Made by a program: the position numbers and the translations under genes. This document shows positions 56,701 to 63,489 of a stretch of DNA of 64,000 bases, one piece after another. The notes beneath the pieces are model-generated. The model was not told the origin of the DNA and made no database searches. It worked only from the letters and a program-made list of their open reading frames with translations. Source of the stretch: Conchocele bisecta (taxonomy: Eukaryota > Mollusca > Bivalvia > Lucinida > Thyasiridae); assembly GCA_029237695.1 (NCBI GenBank), contig CM055273.1:60005968-60069967 (forward strand). Direction: 5' to 3'. How positions within the stretch are numbered: position 1 is the stretch's first letter; every line of letters begins with the position of its first letter.

Positions 56701-57966
56701 TTAGGTATGAAATCACATCGCACGTCTCATATCATGGTGCGAATCCCAGTAAATATGAGACAAGCCATGTGAATGACGTAAACAAAATTCATAGTGAATG
56801 CAGAGTACAATTCCGTATTAATTTGTAATAATTTTTTTGTAAACTTTTGATGTTCATGCTCAATTGTAGCTTACAGCAGTGGGCATGCCACATACCTGAA
56901 TTACAAGCCAAATCAATTCCTGTAATATTCAATGCTGATAATTCTGATGTGTGGAATGAGAAATCGTCGTCAACATCGACCTCCACGTACAAGTCGTCCC
57001 CGCTGCATTCCGAGCTGGCAATGCTTGTTCCACACGATCCTAGCCTTCTTGACGGACCACTGGAGCAGAGCAATACCCCTTTACATTCGTAATAAACATT
57101 TTGAAATATTTTTACTATTTCTCAACGAAAGCATATCATGATATGCTGTGACCACTCACTTGAAGCGTCTCGATGAGACAGTTCAAATGGTGGTCACAAT
57201 TTATATATTTTATGATGAATCAAGAAAATAGAATCATGTATATACAATTTATATAATATTTCGACCTGTAGTCTGTTTCACCAACATTGCAAAGCATACT
57301 TATTTAGCAAAGTATACTTTGAGGCAGAAATTTTCAATTTTAGGATAAATTAATTATGTTTTATTATATTGAATTTATTACATTATCACAGCCATTTTGT
57401 GGGTTTCACATCTCAGCAACAGCTAAGGTCATCTAGGGACGAGACATCAGCCTCGGTCTCATCCGAATGACAAATGGGATGGAAATACCGGTACTAGGAA
57501 AGTATTTGTAATGCCTTTAGGCCAGGTTTGAACCTACAACCTATGGGGGTCGTTTCACTAAACTTTGTACGACTAAAATGTTTGTAAGTGCAAAATTATG
57601 ATAGTCTGTAAATTTCACATTAACAATGTTTTCTTGTAAACAATTATTGGATTTACATTTATTGAGCATAGGCTGCATATGCAGCCTATGCTCAATAAAT
57701 GTAAATCCATCAATTGCAATTTCCAGATGATCCTCAATTTGCACTTACGAACATTTTAGTCGTAAGAAGTTTAGTGAAACGGCCCCCTGGATTGGAAATC
57801 CCCCTGGATTGAAACGGCCCCCTGGATTGGTGTTTCTAATTCCTGGGCGACAATAATTGGATGATTGTGGCGAGCCTACCTGCAGAGGTCGCTGGTATGG
57901 AGGTCATCATCATCCACAACAGGCAGCTGGTAGTCACCTTTAATCAGTACTTCGGATGACCAGGGG
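32470..57966 (-). CDS. FAM199X: FAM199X-family protein (spliced; N-terminal exon not found)
   Basis: Exons 57966-57880, 57059-56896, 46623-46431, 46048-45897, 36146-36028 and a last one ending at 32470 join in phase, apart from an uncertain last acceptor, into at least 320 residues; human FAM199X (CXorf39) has 388. Shared landmarks are SCGTSIASSECS near the N-terminus, an acidic middle, KKWSLLTEAERLKTVEDLS, LREQLVTIKIINP, TPNDLEFMIDL and DDDKLERIQN. The end is basic, with a KERRSGLFVKEE segment and an acidic tail. No enzyme motif, signal peptide or membrane segment is seen. The family is metazoan and, as far as I know, without an established biochemical role. About 1 kb of coding sequence is spread over 25.5 kb, because two composite elements fill introns. 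Confidence 0.88.
32945..33960 (-). mobile_element. Second SINE-like family copy, split by element G
   Basis: The left part 32945-33300 starts with (TTTG)n and TTGGGGTTTAACGGCCTATC and runs to AGAGCCAAAGATA. The right part, from 33866, reads AAAACCGTACGAGAGGGCC to CGCGTCCCATTC. The same sequence is continuous at 22075-22400. Strand is set by the CAAA-type tail. Confidence 0.72.
33301..33865 (+). mobile_element. Element G inserted in a SINE-like repeat
   Basis: It starts ACAAGAGTTCCGAAGGTCAC, has three to four units (AAAATTAAAAATGGCCGCCA, GATAAACATGTATACC, GTTATTGCGTGGACAAG), a (GCCC)n block and TACAAGACGAATACATAATA. It ends in the hairpin CCCGTTTTTTCAAACGGG followed by CGCAAAAA. Antisense to FAM199X. 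Confidence 0.8.
34261..35090 (+). mobile_element. Element W with tandem units, split by element Z
   Basis: It starts ACAAGGGGAGATAATTCATA. Its units carry CTACATACCAAGTTTCAGG, TGTAGCTAGTACAGTTTAA and TTTTACGAGTTACAAGG; a GGAC-rich stretch precedes the 3' hairpin TGCCCCCTCCAC / GTGGTGGGGCA followed by TACAAA. Related units and 3' end are at 53400-53970. Element Z interrupts it at 34399-34878. Confidence 0.7.
34399..34878 (+). mobile_element. Element Z nested in element W
   Basis: It begins ACAAGAATTCAGCCACGG, holds two near-identical units of about 150 bp (GGTGAACATTACAAGTAAAT, TTGACCTTGAGAATTTGG, AGACAAACATTGATGTG), then GGACGACG repeats. It ends in the hairpin GTCGCGCCTCTG / AGCAGGCACGAC followed by AAAAAGG. 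The uninterrupted host reads TTCTAAGTCGAAAAGGGGGA at 53449. Confidence 0.75.
35545..35760 (-). mobile_element. Second SINE-like family, partial
   Basis: TAAACGGCCCGTCGACCTCC, GGCCAGGTTAACGAGG and CACTGAAATTAGAATAAC match the other copies. The (TTTG)n end and the far end are missing. Confidence 0.5.
35782..36005. mobile_element. piggyBac-like MITE beside FAM199X exon e
   Basis: TTAA (35778-35781), then CACTTAGACCGCTATCTTA, GTCGTCTGCTG, the palindrome around TTTCCATTGGAAA and CAGCAGACGACAATTGTTG. The right terminus has decayed into TTTAAC. It lies about 20 bp from the exon e donor. Confidence 0.7.
36028..36146 (-). CDS. FAM199X: FAM199X exon e
   Basis: Acceptor CTTGTCCGCAG and donor TCAAAG/GTAATG. 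It codes DLDILDDDKLERIQNVVTYN then a Ser-rich stretch ending SPSKKHSK in phase 0. A MITE ends about 20 bp past the donor, and composite element B starts 75 bp before the acceptor. Confidence 0.88.
37202..37266. repeat. Perfect-stem hairpin repeat, copy in B
   Basis: CAATTATTGACTAGTGAGCC and its exact inverse with a short loop, same as 13280-13362 and 49023-49086. Confidence 0.85.
37528..39876 (+). mobile_element. Element D1 nested in composite B
   Basis: It starts ACAAAAGGCCCAAATGGGCC then TGTATCGCTCACCT. About five units of roughly 440 bp carry GGCCATCTTGGATTTGGTGA, CACAGACCATTACAGTTAAG, GGCCAATATCGGCCAAGC and TGACCCCTCGGGCCAC. It ends with GGACGGACG, then AGCTCACATGAGCTTTGC and TCAGGTGAGCT followed by AAAAA. 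Left flank ATACAACAAAAAATAA and right flank AAAAATAATGCTCGC rebuild a host seen intact at 41576 and 41703. A second copy is D2. Confidence 0.8.
40740..41454 (+). repeat. Array of five ~150-bp units plus internal composite 3' end
   Basis: Each unit reads GGGAGATAACTAAAAAATTA, GCTATGCAAGAGTTGTCATT, CGACACACCTTCGGGTCG, AAATATTCCAAAGGGTG and GAGTTATGCTCCGGACA. It ends in CGGACGCGGCCCGCTGTC and the CCCCCGACAGAGTCCGGGGG hairpin with ATAC, i.e. a full 3' terminus inside copy B. Long open frames here arise from the repeat and have no start or splice context. Confidence 0.8.
42626..44323 (+). mobile_element. Element E nested in composite B
   Basis: It starts ACAAGAGCTGTAGGAGAAC and has nine units of 150-180 bp with GATGTACATCACTAGGAGAT, GTTGTCCAAGTATGG, TAAAAACCTTAACCAAGG and AGGTCAAGGTCAAATATAG. 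It ends AGCTCTACTTATTC / GAATAGTTGAGCT followed by AAAAA. It splits a GGGAGATAACT unit exactly at AAACAAA / AAAAAGGGAG. Confidence 0.78.
45025..45537. mobile_element. Two copies of the GGTCGCAAAACCCATAAG MITE
   Basis: The first (45025-45225) has a right arm GATCTACGCTGGTCGCAAAA and CCATAAGCCCCATTTC. The second (45310-45537) is complete, with TAGCTGTGACTGGCGACATG at the left and TTTCTCCAGTCACAGCCACA at the right. They lie in the d-e intron of FAM199X, downstream of exon d. Confidence 0.65.
45897..46048 (-). CDS. FAM199X: FAM199X exon d (conserved core)
   Basis: Acceptor TCTCATTGCAG and donor ATCG/GTAGGC. It codes SLLTEAERLKTVEDLSATI, NELDLREQLVTIKIINPAAD and VTPNDLEFMI. It aligns with the human segment of the pattern S-x-x-LREQL-x-IKII-x-P, the most conserved block of the family. 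Confidence 0.92.
46431..46623 (-). CDS. FAM199X: FAM199X exon c
   Basis: Acceptor ATCGTTTTCAG and donor AAATG/GTACGC. It codes DALLVDSLSWDDCADSFSV through ALDWATSAIPEG to STRNKKW, 63 full codons with split codons at both ends. A degenerate duplicate of its first 30 bases lies just upstream (46683-46740). Confidence 0.88.
46683..46740 (-). pseudogene. Degenerate duplicate of the start of FAM199X exon c
   Basis: On the - strand GGGTTAAACTAATCCAACTG, then GACTTGTTGGCTGTGGACGG, parallels GGGTTAAACTAAAAATCCAA, then GACGCGTTGTTAGTAGACAG of the true exon 88 bp away. Translated, SDLLAVDGL parallels SDALLVDSL. The duplicate has lost the CAG acceptor, so it should not be spliced in. Confidence 0.5.
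46735..47105. mobile_element. Second TTAA-type MITE family, doubled copy
   Basis: TTAA (46731-46734), then CCCTTTGAACCC. It holds two successive GAGACGGCTCGTTACGAGC / GAGACGGCTCGTCAGGAGC hairpins, each followed by CATCTGGATCTACACTGTTT. Same family as 25361-25600; the right end is eroded. Confidence 0.6.
47570..48620 (+). repeat. Tandem array, period about 168 bp
   Basis: CGTTAAAGTTTTTGAAGCAC recurs at about 47936, 48103, 48271 and 48439 with further diverged copies before. Each unit holds TGTGACCTTGACCCTGGGC, GGACGAACGTGGATTTGGCA and GAGGACCATTAGAGCAATG. One to two units of the same kind are in copies A and B, so the array length varies between copies. Confidence 0.82.
49023..49086. repeat. 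Perfect-stem hairpin repeat, copy in C
   Basis: CAATTATTGACTAGTGAGCC and its exact inverse; same position in the module order as in copies A and B. Confidence 0.85.
50648..52583 (+). mobile_element. Element D2 nested in composite C
   Basis: It starts ACAAGAGGGCCATGATGGCC and TTCGCTCACCT; four units with GGCGGCCATCTTGGATTAGC, CATGGACCATAACTCTTA, GGGCCAAGCGGTTCATG and CGGGCCACGCCCATTTTTG; then GACGACGACGG and AGCTCACATGAGCTTCGC, TCAGGTGAGCT, AAAAA. The left flank GAGAAACAAAC and right flank AAAGGGAGATAAC rejoin into the unbroken array unit seen at 41230, which locates the insertion to within a few A residues. Confidence 0.82.
52869..53109. mobile_element. piggyBac-like MITE, complete
   Basis: TTAA on both sides (52865-52868, 53110-53113). 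CCCTTACACCGCTATCTTA at the left; the right end (GTTGCGGTCTAGGC) is mutated in its final bases. Core palindrome around ATTTCCATTGGAAAT with flanking CATGCTTTGACAGCAC. Confidence 0.75.
53400..53970 (+). repeat. Element W-type tandem units and 3' hairpin
   Basis: Four diverged units (GGGGGAGATAATCCATGACC, TCTACTCATCATAAGGAAGC, TTTTACGAGTTACAAGG), then GGACGGACGG and a hairpin TGCCACCTCCAC / GTGGTGGGCA followed by TAAAAATA. The 5' end is not defined. Confidence 0.65.
54295..55345 (+). repeat. Satellite-like array, six units of 173 or 181 bp
   Basis: Unit starts (GGTATACATCTTCAG) are near 54304, 54477, 54657, 54839, 55012 and 55192, giving spacings of about 173, 180, 182, 173 and 180. The long form has AACTGGATTATATATACATC; the short form has a deletion giving ATCTGATTATACATC. 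Units are nearly identical. Matching 87-102 codon open frames recur on both strands; they have no known domain and no start or splice context, so I treat them as repeat shadows. Confidence 0.88.
55351..55646. mobile_element. MITE with GTAGCC ends
   Basis: GTAGCCGATTTCACCAAAAT at the left, and the right arm ends GTTGGTGAAATAGGCTCC. The central palindrome has lost its apex (ATTATCACAGCCATTAATG). Directly abuts the satellite array. Confidence 0.7.
55662..55870. mobile_element. GGTCGCAAAACCCATAAG MITE, right arm decayed
   Basis: TGGCTGTGACTGGAGAAATG and GATTTTGCGACCAGAGTAG at the left; centre GCTTCTAACAAGTAAAATAG; right arm reduced to CATTTCTCAAGTCACA. Confidence 0.6.
56345..56700 (-). mobile_element. 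Second SINE-like family, near complete
   Basis: GTTTAACGGCCTATCAACAG, ATATTCAGCCCTGAAATTAG, CTGACCTGGTGCCAGGTCC-type and AGATTCCGGCAAGGATG blocks in the usual order. The (TTTG)n is reduced to GTTTGTTT. Confidence 0.6.
56896..57059 (-). CDS. FAM199X: FAM199X exon b (SCGTSIASSECS)
   Basis: Acceptor TTGCTCTGCTCCAG and donor TTCAG/GTATGT; the phase agrees on both sides. It codes GPSRRLGSCGTSIASSECSG then an acidic D/S-rich stretch ending DLACNS. The SCGTS-ASSECS motif is the best N-terminal match to vertebrate FAM199X. Confidence 0.88.
57268..57400. mobile_element. MITE with GTAGYC end, truncated
   Basis: It runs GTAGTCTGTTTCACCAACAT, AGCAAAGTATACTTTGAG, and stops at ATTATCACAGCCATTTTG, half of the usual palindrome. 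SINE sequence in reverse orientation follows (57400-57545: TTCACATCTCAGCAACAGC to GGTTTGAACCTACAACC). Confidence 0.6.
57545..57786. mobile_element. MITE with GGGGTCGTTTCACT ends, complete
   Basis: GTCGTTTCACTAAACTTTGT at the left and AAGTTTAGTGAAACGGCCCC at the right; central palindrome ATTTATTGAGCATAGGCTGC and inverse. Same family as 19257 and 21589. It lies about 100 bp from FAM199X exon a. Confidence 0.75.
57880..57966 (-). CDS. FAM199X: FAM199X exon a (first recognised)
   Basis: Acceptor TGTATTTACAG and donor CTGCAG/GTAGGC. It codes PWSSEVLIKGDYQLPVV then DDDDLHTSDLC and two bases of Ser. It enters with one base of a codon, so at least one more 5' exon exists; none was found between here and 64000. 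Confidence 0.8.
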
Positions 57967-58002
57967 CTGTAAATACAGAGAACATGTGCGATTTTTCATG
58001 AA

Positions 58003-58798
58003 AAATATTTATGGTCAGTCCATGTCCTAATGGCCCGAGCACATTCCTGCTACCTGATACAGATTTTCAGTGTTTATTAGAAGCAGGAGCCAGGACAGGT
58101 GATTTCCTGACTGCACAGCAAACATTCTAGGACCTGATCAGACTGCGGATGAGCAGGCTAGATCTGGGCTACACTGTTTGCATAACCCATAAGCCCCCAT
58201 TTCTCCAGTCACATCCACATAACAGGTTTGATTAGTCCAGTACAGATATGGGAGATCGGGGTTCAATACACTGCAAAAATGATCTCAATGACAGTGGAGA
58301 ATAAAGATATCTCTAGTGCCAAGAAAACAGACTACCGGTAGATGGTGTCTGTACAACTTCACTGTACATGATCTTTTAAGTGTGTGTGGTGTGTGTGGAA
58401 AAATATTTATGGTCAGTCCATGTCCTAATGGCCCGAGCACATTCCTGCTACCTGATACAGATTTTCAGTGTTTATTAGAAGCAGGAGCCAGGACAGGTGA
58501 TTTCCTGACTGCACAGCAAACATTCTAGGACCTGATCAGACTGCGGATGAGCAGGCTAGATCTGAGCTACACTGTTTGCATAACCCATAAGCCCCCATTT
58601 CTCCAGTCACATCCACATAACAGGTTTGATTAGTCCAGTACAGATATGGGAGATCGGGGTTCAATACACTGCAATAATGATCTCAATGACAGTGGAGAAT
58701 AAAGATATCTCTAGTGCCAAGAAAACAGACTACCGGTAGATGGTGTCTGTACAACTTCACTGTACATGATCTTTTAAGTGTGTGTGGTGTGTGTGGTG
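58003..58798 (+). repeat. Recent 398-bp tandem duplication
   Basis: Two copies with period 398 (GGTCAGTCCATGTCC at 58013 and 58411). Only a few differences were seen, e.g. GATCTGGGCTAC against GATCTGAGCTAC and CAAAAATGATC against CAATAATGATC. The unit contains a GGTCGCAAAACCCATAAG-type MITE relic. It ends in a (GTGTGTGGT)n run that differs in length between the copies. It lies just upstream of FAM199X exon a. Confidence 0.88.
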
Positions 58799-59014
58799 TG
58801 TGTGGTGTGTGGACCTTTTTTGAGTTTGGGTGGGAAAAAAACCACTGATATGTATACCGTTAAAACACCAAGCACATTTGAATTGTTTTGTACATTGTTT
58901 AGAAAGGTGTTTCATGTACATGTACATGTATGTACTAATAATAGTTGACCATCCAAGACGCTAAAAGCACCTATGGTGGTAGCTGCACGTTTTCCGCTGT
59001 ATAGGCAACAGGTT

Positions 59015-59815
59015 GCACTATATCGCTGCACCACGCTACACAGTAAAAATGTGCGTAACAGCATCTACACTTCGCGCACTAAAATATAGAAAAAACCTGC
59101 AGAGTGTTCACTTTCATACTTCGCTATATAGTTACTGGGAGACAATTCTTCAATATGACACAAAAATATTACCATAAACTTAACCTAATACCAGATGGCC
59201 GCGGCCCGCATGTCGAGCCCGCCGAGGCATTTGATGGTATTTTTAAAAACTTTAACGCAGATTTCGGACGGACGTTCTTACATTAGGGTACTTATGTGGC
59301 TTATCACATGTTAAATATTAGCCACATAAAACAATTTTTTGGGTGGCTAATTGTAACCAAACCTATCCTTTAACAAGTCCATAACCCTGTGGGGCTAGCC
59401 ACATAAGTACCCTAATGTGTGCCCGGACGGACGGACGGACGACCATTTTGGGTTTATGGGCTATTTGTTCTTTAAAAGATCAAAGGAATAGCCCCTAAAC
59501 TACAATAGGTTTAGGGGCTAACACAATAAATCTATTGTATTCTATTGTCTTAGGCTCCTCCTCCTAGCCCCTAAACCCCCAATGTTAGCCCGGACGGACG
59601 GACGGACTGACACCCGGACGTCATTGTGATCACTATGTCTCGCTTTCCGCAAATGGGCTCGACAAAAATGTGTATTAGCAAAATTCTTAGTTCACTCCAC
59701 TAAGTAGAAAGTAAACAAAGAACGCTTCAAACGCACATTTGGAAAGACTCAGTCATAACTCTTATGTAATGCAGTGTAATTAGAGTTACTAGTATGTACT
59801 CAGAACTACTATGGT
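59015..59815 (+). repeat. Dispersed repeat split by element F
   Basis: The left part ends AAACTTAACCTAATA (59190) and the right part resumes AAATGTGTATTAGCAAAATT (about 59666). The uninterrupted match is 1625-1955. Confidence 0.75.
59191..59665 (+). mobile_element. Element F inserted in a dispersed repeat
   Basis: It starts CCAGATGGCCGCGGCCCGCA and ends ATTGTGATCACTATGTCTCG then CCGCAAATGGGCTCGACAA. Its interior is a GTGGCTTATCACATG / TAGCCACATAAGTACCC stem, GGAC-rich stretches and a second block built on TAGCCCCTAAAC. The tandem units of the 31695 copy are replaced by these modules. Confidence 0.78.
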
Positions 59816-60683
59816 GGGGGTTGAGACATCATCTGGGGGAGGGGTTTCGGATACAATTGTTCCGAAGATTGGTGTACTTCCAACTACACCATTACCCTCT
59901 AGTTTTGGACTTCACTGTGCTGTCCACGATGCTGATTCAAAGCAATAACTAGCTGCACGTTTTCCACTTAATAGCAAAAGGTTGCAGTATATCGCTACAC
60001 CAGTTAGTGGTATAAATTTGTGGAATAACATTTCCATTTCGCACACTAAATTATGGTCGTGGTGTGGGTTTTCGGGTTAGTTAATGTTTTTGGGGTATTC
60101 CGAATGTGTCAATTTTATGCACACGCGCGAGTTCGGGATCGGGTTTGTTGCAGACGATGTAAATAAACATGACCTAGTTGACAGATTGACACTAAAGAAA
60201 AAGCGGCCAAAACAAGTATTATAACACTTTTCCATAATTTAAGTTAATTTGTACTTGTTAGACAACACTCATTTTAGCATGTTCTGACATTACCTATCCC
60301 AATAAATAGTTGTAATCACGCAATAAACAATAAAACAGCAACTTTGTCATATTCTACTTTGTTCCGCTTCATTAATTATAAAGTAAGCTATCAGCCAATG
60401 CAAATGCGAGTAATATTGTGTGCGTGAGGGAATTTACAAAAGTATTTTGACATTTCTTAGCTGTTACACCCCATAATACCAAATTCCGAGTCGGAATGCT
60501 TCTGAAGTACAGTAAATCTAAACTGAAACATTACTGCCCGACAGATGCCTGTGATGTGATGTGATACTGACTATACACTAGTCAAGAACATCACCGACCC
60601 AATCAAGTAAGGTTGTGATAGCATAGCTATTTGTTTAGTGGCATTTTATATTTTTCAATAAAACTGAATATATGCAGCATCTA
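59816..60683. other. Unassigned stretch upstream of FAM199X
   Basis: No exon or repeat family recognised. The missing 5' exon of FAM199X could lie here or further up, but no convincing ATG with a matching donor was found. Confidence 0.35.
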
Positions 60684-61252
60684 ACTGTGAGCGAGTTCGG
60701 GTTCGTACTATAGTTGAACTATAGTAGATGCATTGCGCATGTCTAGTAGAGTGGCTGTGCGAATGCCCGCTAGTCCCACTATAGTAAGTCGAACAACAAC
60801 AACCACAAATTTCTGTTTCTTTTCATGGAACACCTTGATATTTCTTAAAACTTCTGTTTTTTACAGGGACCATCTTGATATTGCATGCGTACATTCGTCT
60901 GATGATCCTCCATCATGATGCAACATGCTGGGATGGTGCCAGGGGCTCACCACACCAGACTGACTTGTCAGATTCAAAAGTAGTAGGATCCGTACTAATC
61001 TTACTACTTTTATAATGAGGAGGGCCCTGCCTCCGACGGCCCTACTCGTAATAAGGTGCTGTTTGTGTGTTGAGTGAAGCGACGATTAGCGTAGAACTTT
61101 TTCCCTAATCGCCGCCATCTTGAAACTGGAGGAACAGGCTTAGCTAGTCGAACTATAGTGGATGTTTGACGTCACTCTGGTCGAACCAGTCTGCGTTCGC
61201 GGTTGTTTAGTTGAACTATAGTAACTATAGTTTAAGCTCGAACTCACTCTGT
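60684..61252. mobile_element. Inverted-repeat element with ~45-bp ends
   Basis: Left TGTGAGCGAGTTCGGGTTCG then ACTATAGTTGAACTATAGTA; right, inverted, AGAGTGAGTTCGAGCTTAAA then ACTATAGTTCAAC. Extra AACTATAGT copies lie inside. No transposase and no clear target duplication. Confidence 0.5.
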
Positions 61253-61379
61253 ATAAACACTTGGATTGAACTCTTAAGTTTACATTTACAAACATACACC
61301 AGCATTATATTGTTGACTTCAATACATTTTTTACCAAAACAAGATGTTTATTTTTATCAGATATTCATGAATTTTGTCA

Positions 61380-62000
61380 ACATTTTGTATTTTCCTTCTG
61401 GTTATGCTCTTTATCTTTATCTTCAAAATGGCTGCCGAAACTAAGTGTGTTATCGCCACATCAAAGATTTGACACATTCTAATATTTCTGTGGCTGTAGT
61501 TGTGTTTGCTTGAAAACATATCTATATACAACATATAACAAAACTGAAGTTTCGTCCATTTCTTATGAGCCACATGGCCGCCATTTTTAATTTCAAAATG
61601 GCCGCCATTGAAATTAATTTATATTTAACATCAACGTCATTATATGTGGTGTTTTTTATTGTTATTTATTATGGATAAGAACTATTGGCATAATGATTTA
61701 AGCATATTTTGAAATGGCGGCCATTCTACTTTTAAAATGGCCACCATTTAAACTTGACAATCTAATATTTATTATATGCAGTGGTGATATTTTGTATGTT
61801 TCTTCTGCTTATAACCATAATACAATGAACACAAACTGTTGAGATTATTGCTAACTAGTACTGTAGTACCAGACACCATTATCTTCAAAATGGCCGCTGG
61901 AAATAAGTGTGCCACACACATTGCCACTTCAAAGATTTACATGTATTACGTAAAGTTGTATTACGTATTTACATGTAATACATATTGTTGTGGCTTATAG
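61380..62000 (+). repeat. Diverged direct repeat rich in AAAATGGCCGCC
   Basis: Blocks at about 61420-61510 and 61880-61990 share CTTCAAAATGGCYGC, AAGTGTG, CACTTCAAAGATTT-type and TTGTGGCTTATAG-type segments. AAAATGGCCGCC-like motifs recur on both strands between them. Non-coding. Confidence 0.5.
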
Positions 62001-62009
62001 ATATGTTTC

Positions 62010-62455
62010 TCCAAATGATATCTTGGTCAGCACATGTATTTTCCTTTAAGATAAGAAGATAAAAATATGGAAAATCATTGATTTATCCAATACAGTGTAT
62101 ATTAATATCTTGTATATTGCATTGCAAAGGTAAATACTCATATTCTCCCTTGCTGTCATGGTGGAAAGCGTCTGTTACGGCGATATGATGCACCATCTGC
62201 AGTTTGTAGATGTCCCTAGAAATAATCCACCCAAGTCACCTAATTGATCTTGAAACATCTCATCAGATTTGTGCCCTACAACTGTTTGCACATTTGAGTG
62301 ACATTCCTTGATCACTCATACAATCAAGAAGTGTTGCTGCCTAGATGCATCAAATTTAAATATATGGTGAAGTCCAGATTCACCTACAAATCAACATATA
62401 TGACATTTTATACATAATTTGCGAACAGACCCTCTTTGGATTATGGAAGTATGTA
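62010..62455. other. Unassigned stretch
   Basis: No exon, hairpin or known repeat recognised. Confidence 0.35.
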
Positions 62456-62458
62456 GAA

Positions 62459-63320
62459 CAAGAAACGAGGCAAAGCCACGAAGGCCAGGTTTTTTCCAAG
62501 CATAGACACTTGGATAAAATAATTATACCCACTTTTTGTAGACTAGATGGCCGTGGCCTGCATGTCGCGCCTTGGGGCGAGGCATGGACACTAAAAAAAT
62601 AGATATAGTAGATGGAAAAACTTTAACCAAAAAACTTTAACCGGACACACGGACGGATGGACGTATGCCAAAATGCCGACGATATCGCGCTTTCCGCAAG
62701 CGGGCGCGACAATGATGATAAACACCCATGTGAAGTATCAAGGTAATGGGTGAAGCAGTTGCAGATAGAGTACACGAAAAAACTTTAACAAAAAAATTCA
62801 AAGTAATTTGACCTTGACATTGGGCACAGGGGCCGCACGGTTGGGGGGTAGAATGAAAATATGGATGATGATAAACACCCATGTGAAGTTTCAAGGTAAT
62901 GGGCGAAGCAGTTGCAGAGATATAGTATAATGAAAAACTTTTAACCAAAAAACTTTAACCAGACGTACGTTAAAATGTTAACGTTGAAAATGGCTACGTC
63001 AATTACGTAGAAATAATAGGTGAAAGTAAAAAACTAGATGGCCGCGGCCTGCATGTCGCGCCTTGTGGCGAGGCATGGACACTAAAAAAAAAGATATAGT
63101 ATAACGAAAAACTTTAACCAAACAACTTAACCAAAAACTTCAAAGTAATTTGACATTGGGCACAGGGACCGCACGGGAGGGGGGTAGAATGAAAATATAG
63201 ATGATGATAAACACCCATGTGAAGTTTCAAGGTAATGGGCGAAGCAGTTGCAGAGATATAGTATAACGAAAAACTTTTAACCAAAAAACTTTAACCAGAC
63301 GTAGTAAAAAAAAAAACTTT
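62459..63320 (+). mobile_element. Elements X/F-type termini with tandem array
   Basis: It starts ACAAGAAACGAGGCAAAGCC like element X. An F-type piece (CTAGATGGCCGTGGCCTGCA to CCGCAAGCGGGCGCGAC) occupies 62543-62712. Two to three units follow with TGATGATAAACACCCATG, AAGGTAATGGGCGAAGCAG, GCAGAGATATAGTATAA and AATTTGACCTTGACATTGGG. A second CTAGATGGCCGCGGCC start is at 63034. The same units lie inverted within element X at 12860-13130. Confidence 0.6.
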
Positions 63321-63375
63321 TAACTGTGTATCACATATCGCACCCTCTACATCACATATCGCTCCCTCTACTTAG

Positions 63376-63486
63376 ATTATGAGCGGGGCGAAACGACCCC
63401 GAGACGAACCTACCCGGGGTGAACAGGTCACCGGGGCGAATCGACCTGCGGGGCGAATGGGTAATCGGGGCGAAACGACCCGCGAC
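63376..63486 (+). repeat. GC-rich minisatellite
   Basis: Five degenerate units of about 17-32 bp built on GGGGCGAAACGACC (GGGGTGAACAGGTCACC, GGGGCGAATCGACCTGC, GGGGCGAATGGGTAATC). Strikingly richer in G and C than its surroundings. Confidence 0.6.
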
Positions 63487-63489
63487 CTA

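Noticed and set aside
61100..61130. A possible FAM199X first exon, - strand AAGATGGCGGCGATTAGG
   Set aside because: The context looks like a start, but the frame closes after about ten codons with no usable donor in the needed phase, and AAGATGGCGGC-like motifs are part of a local repeat.
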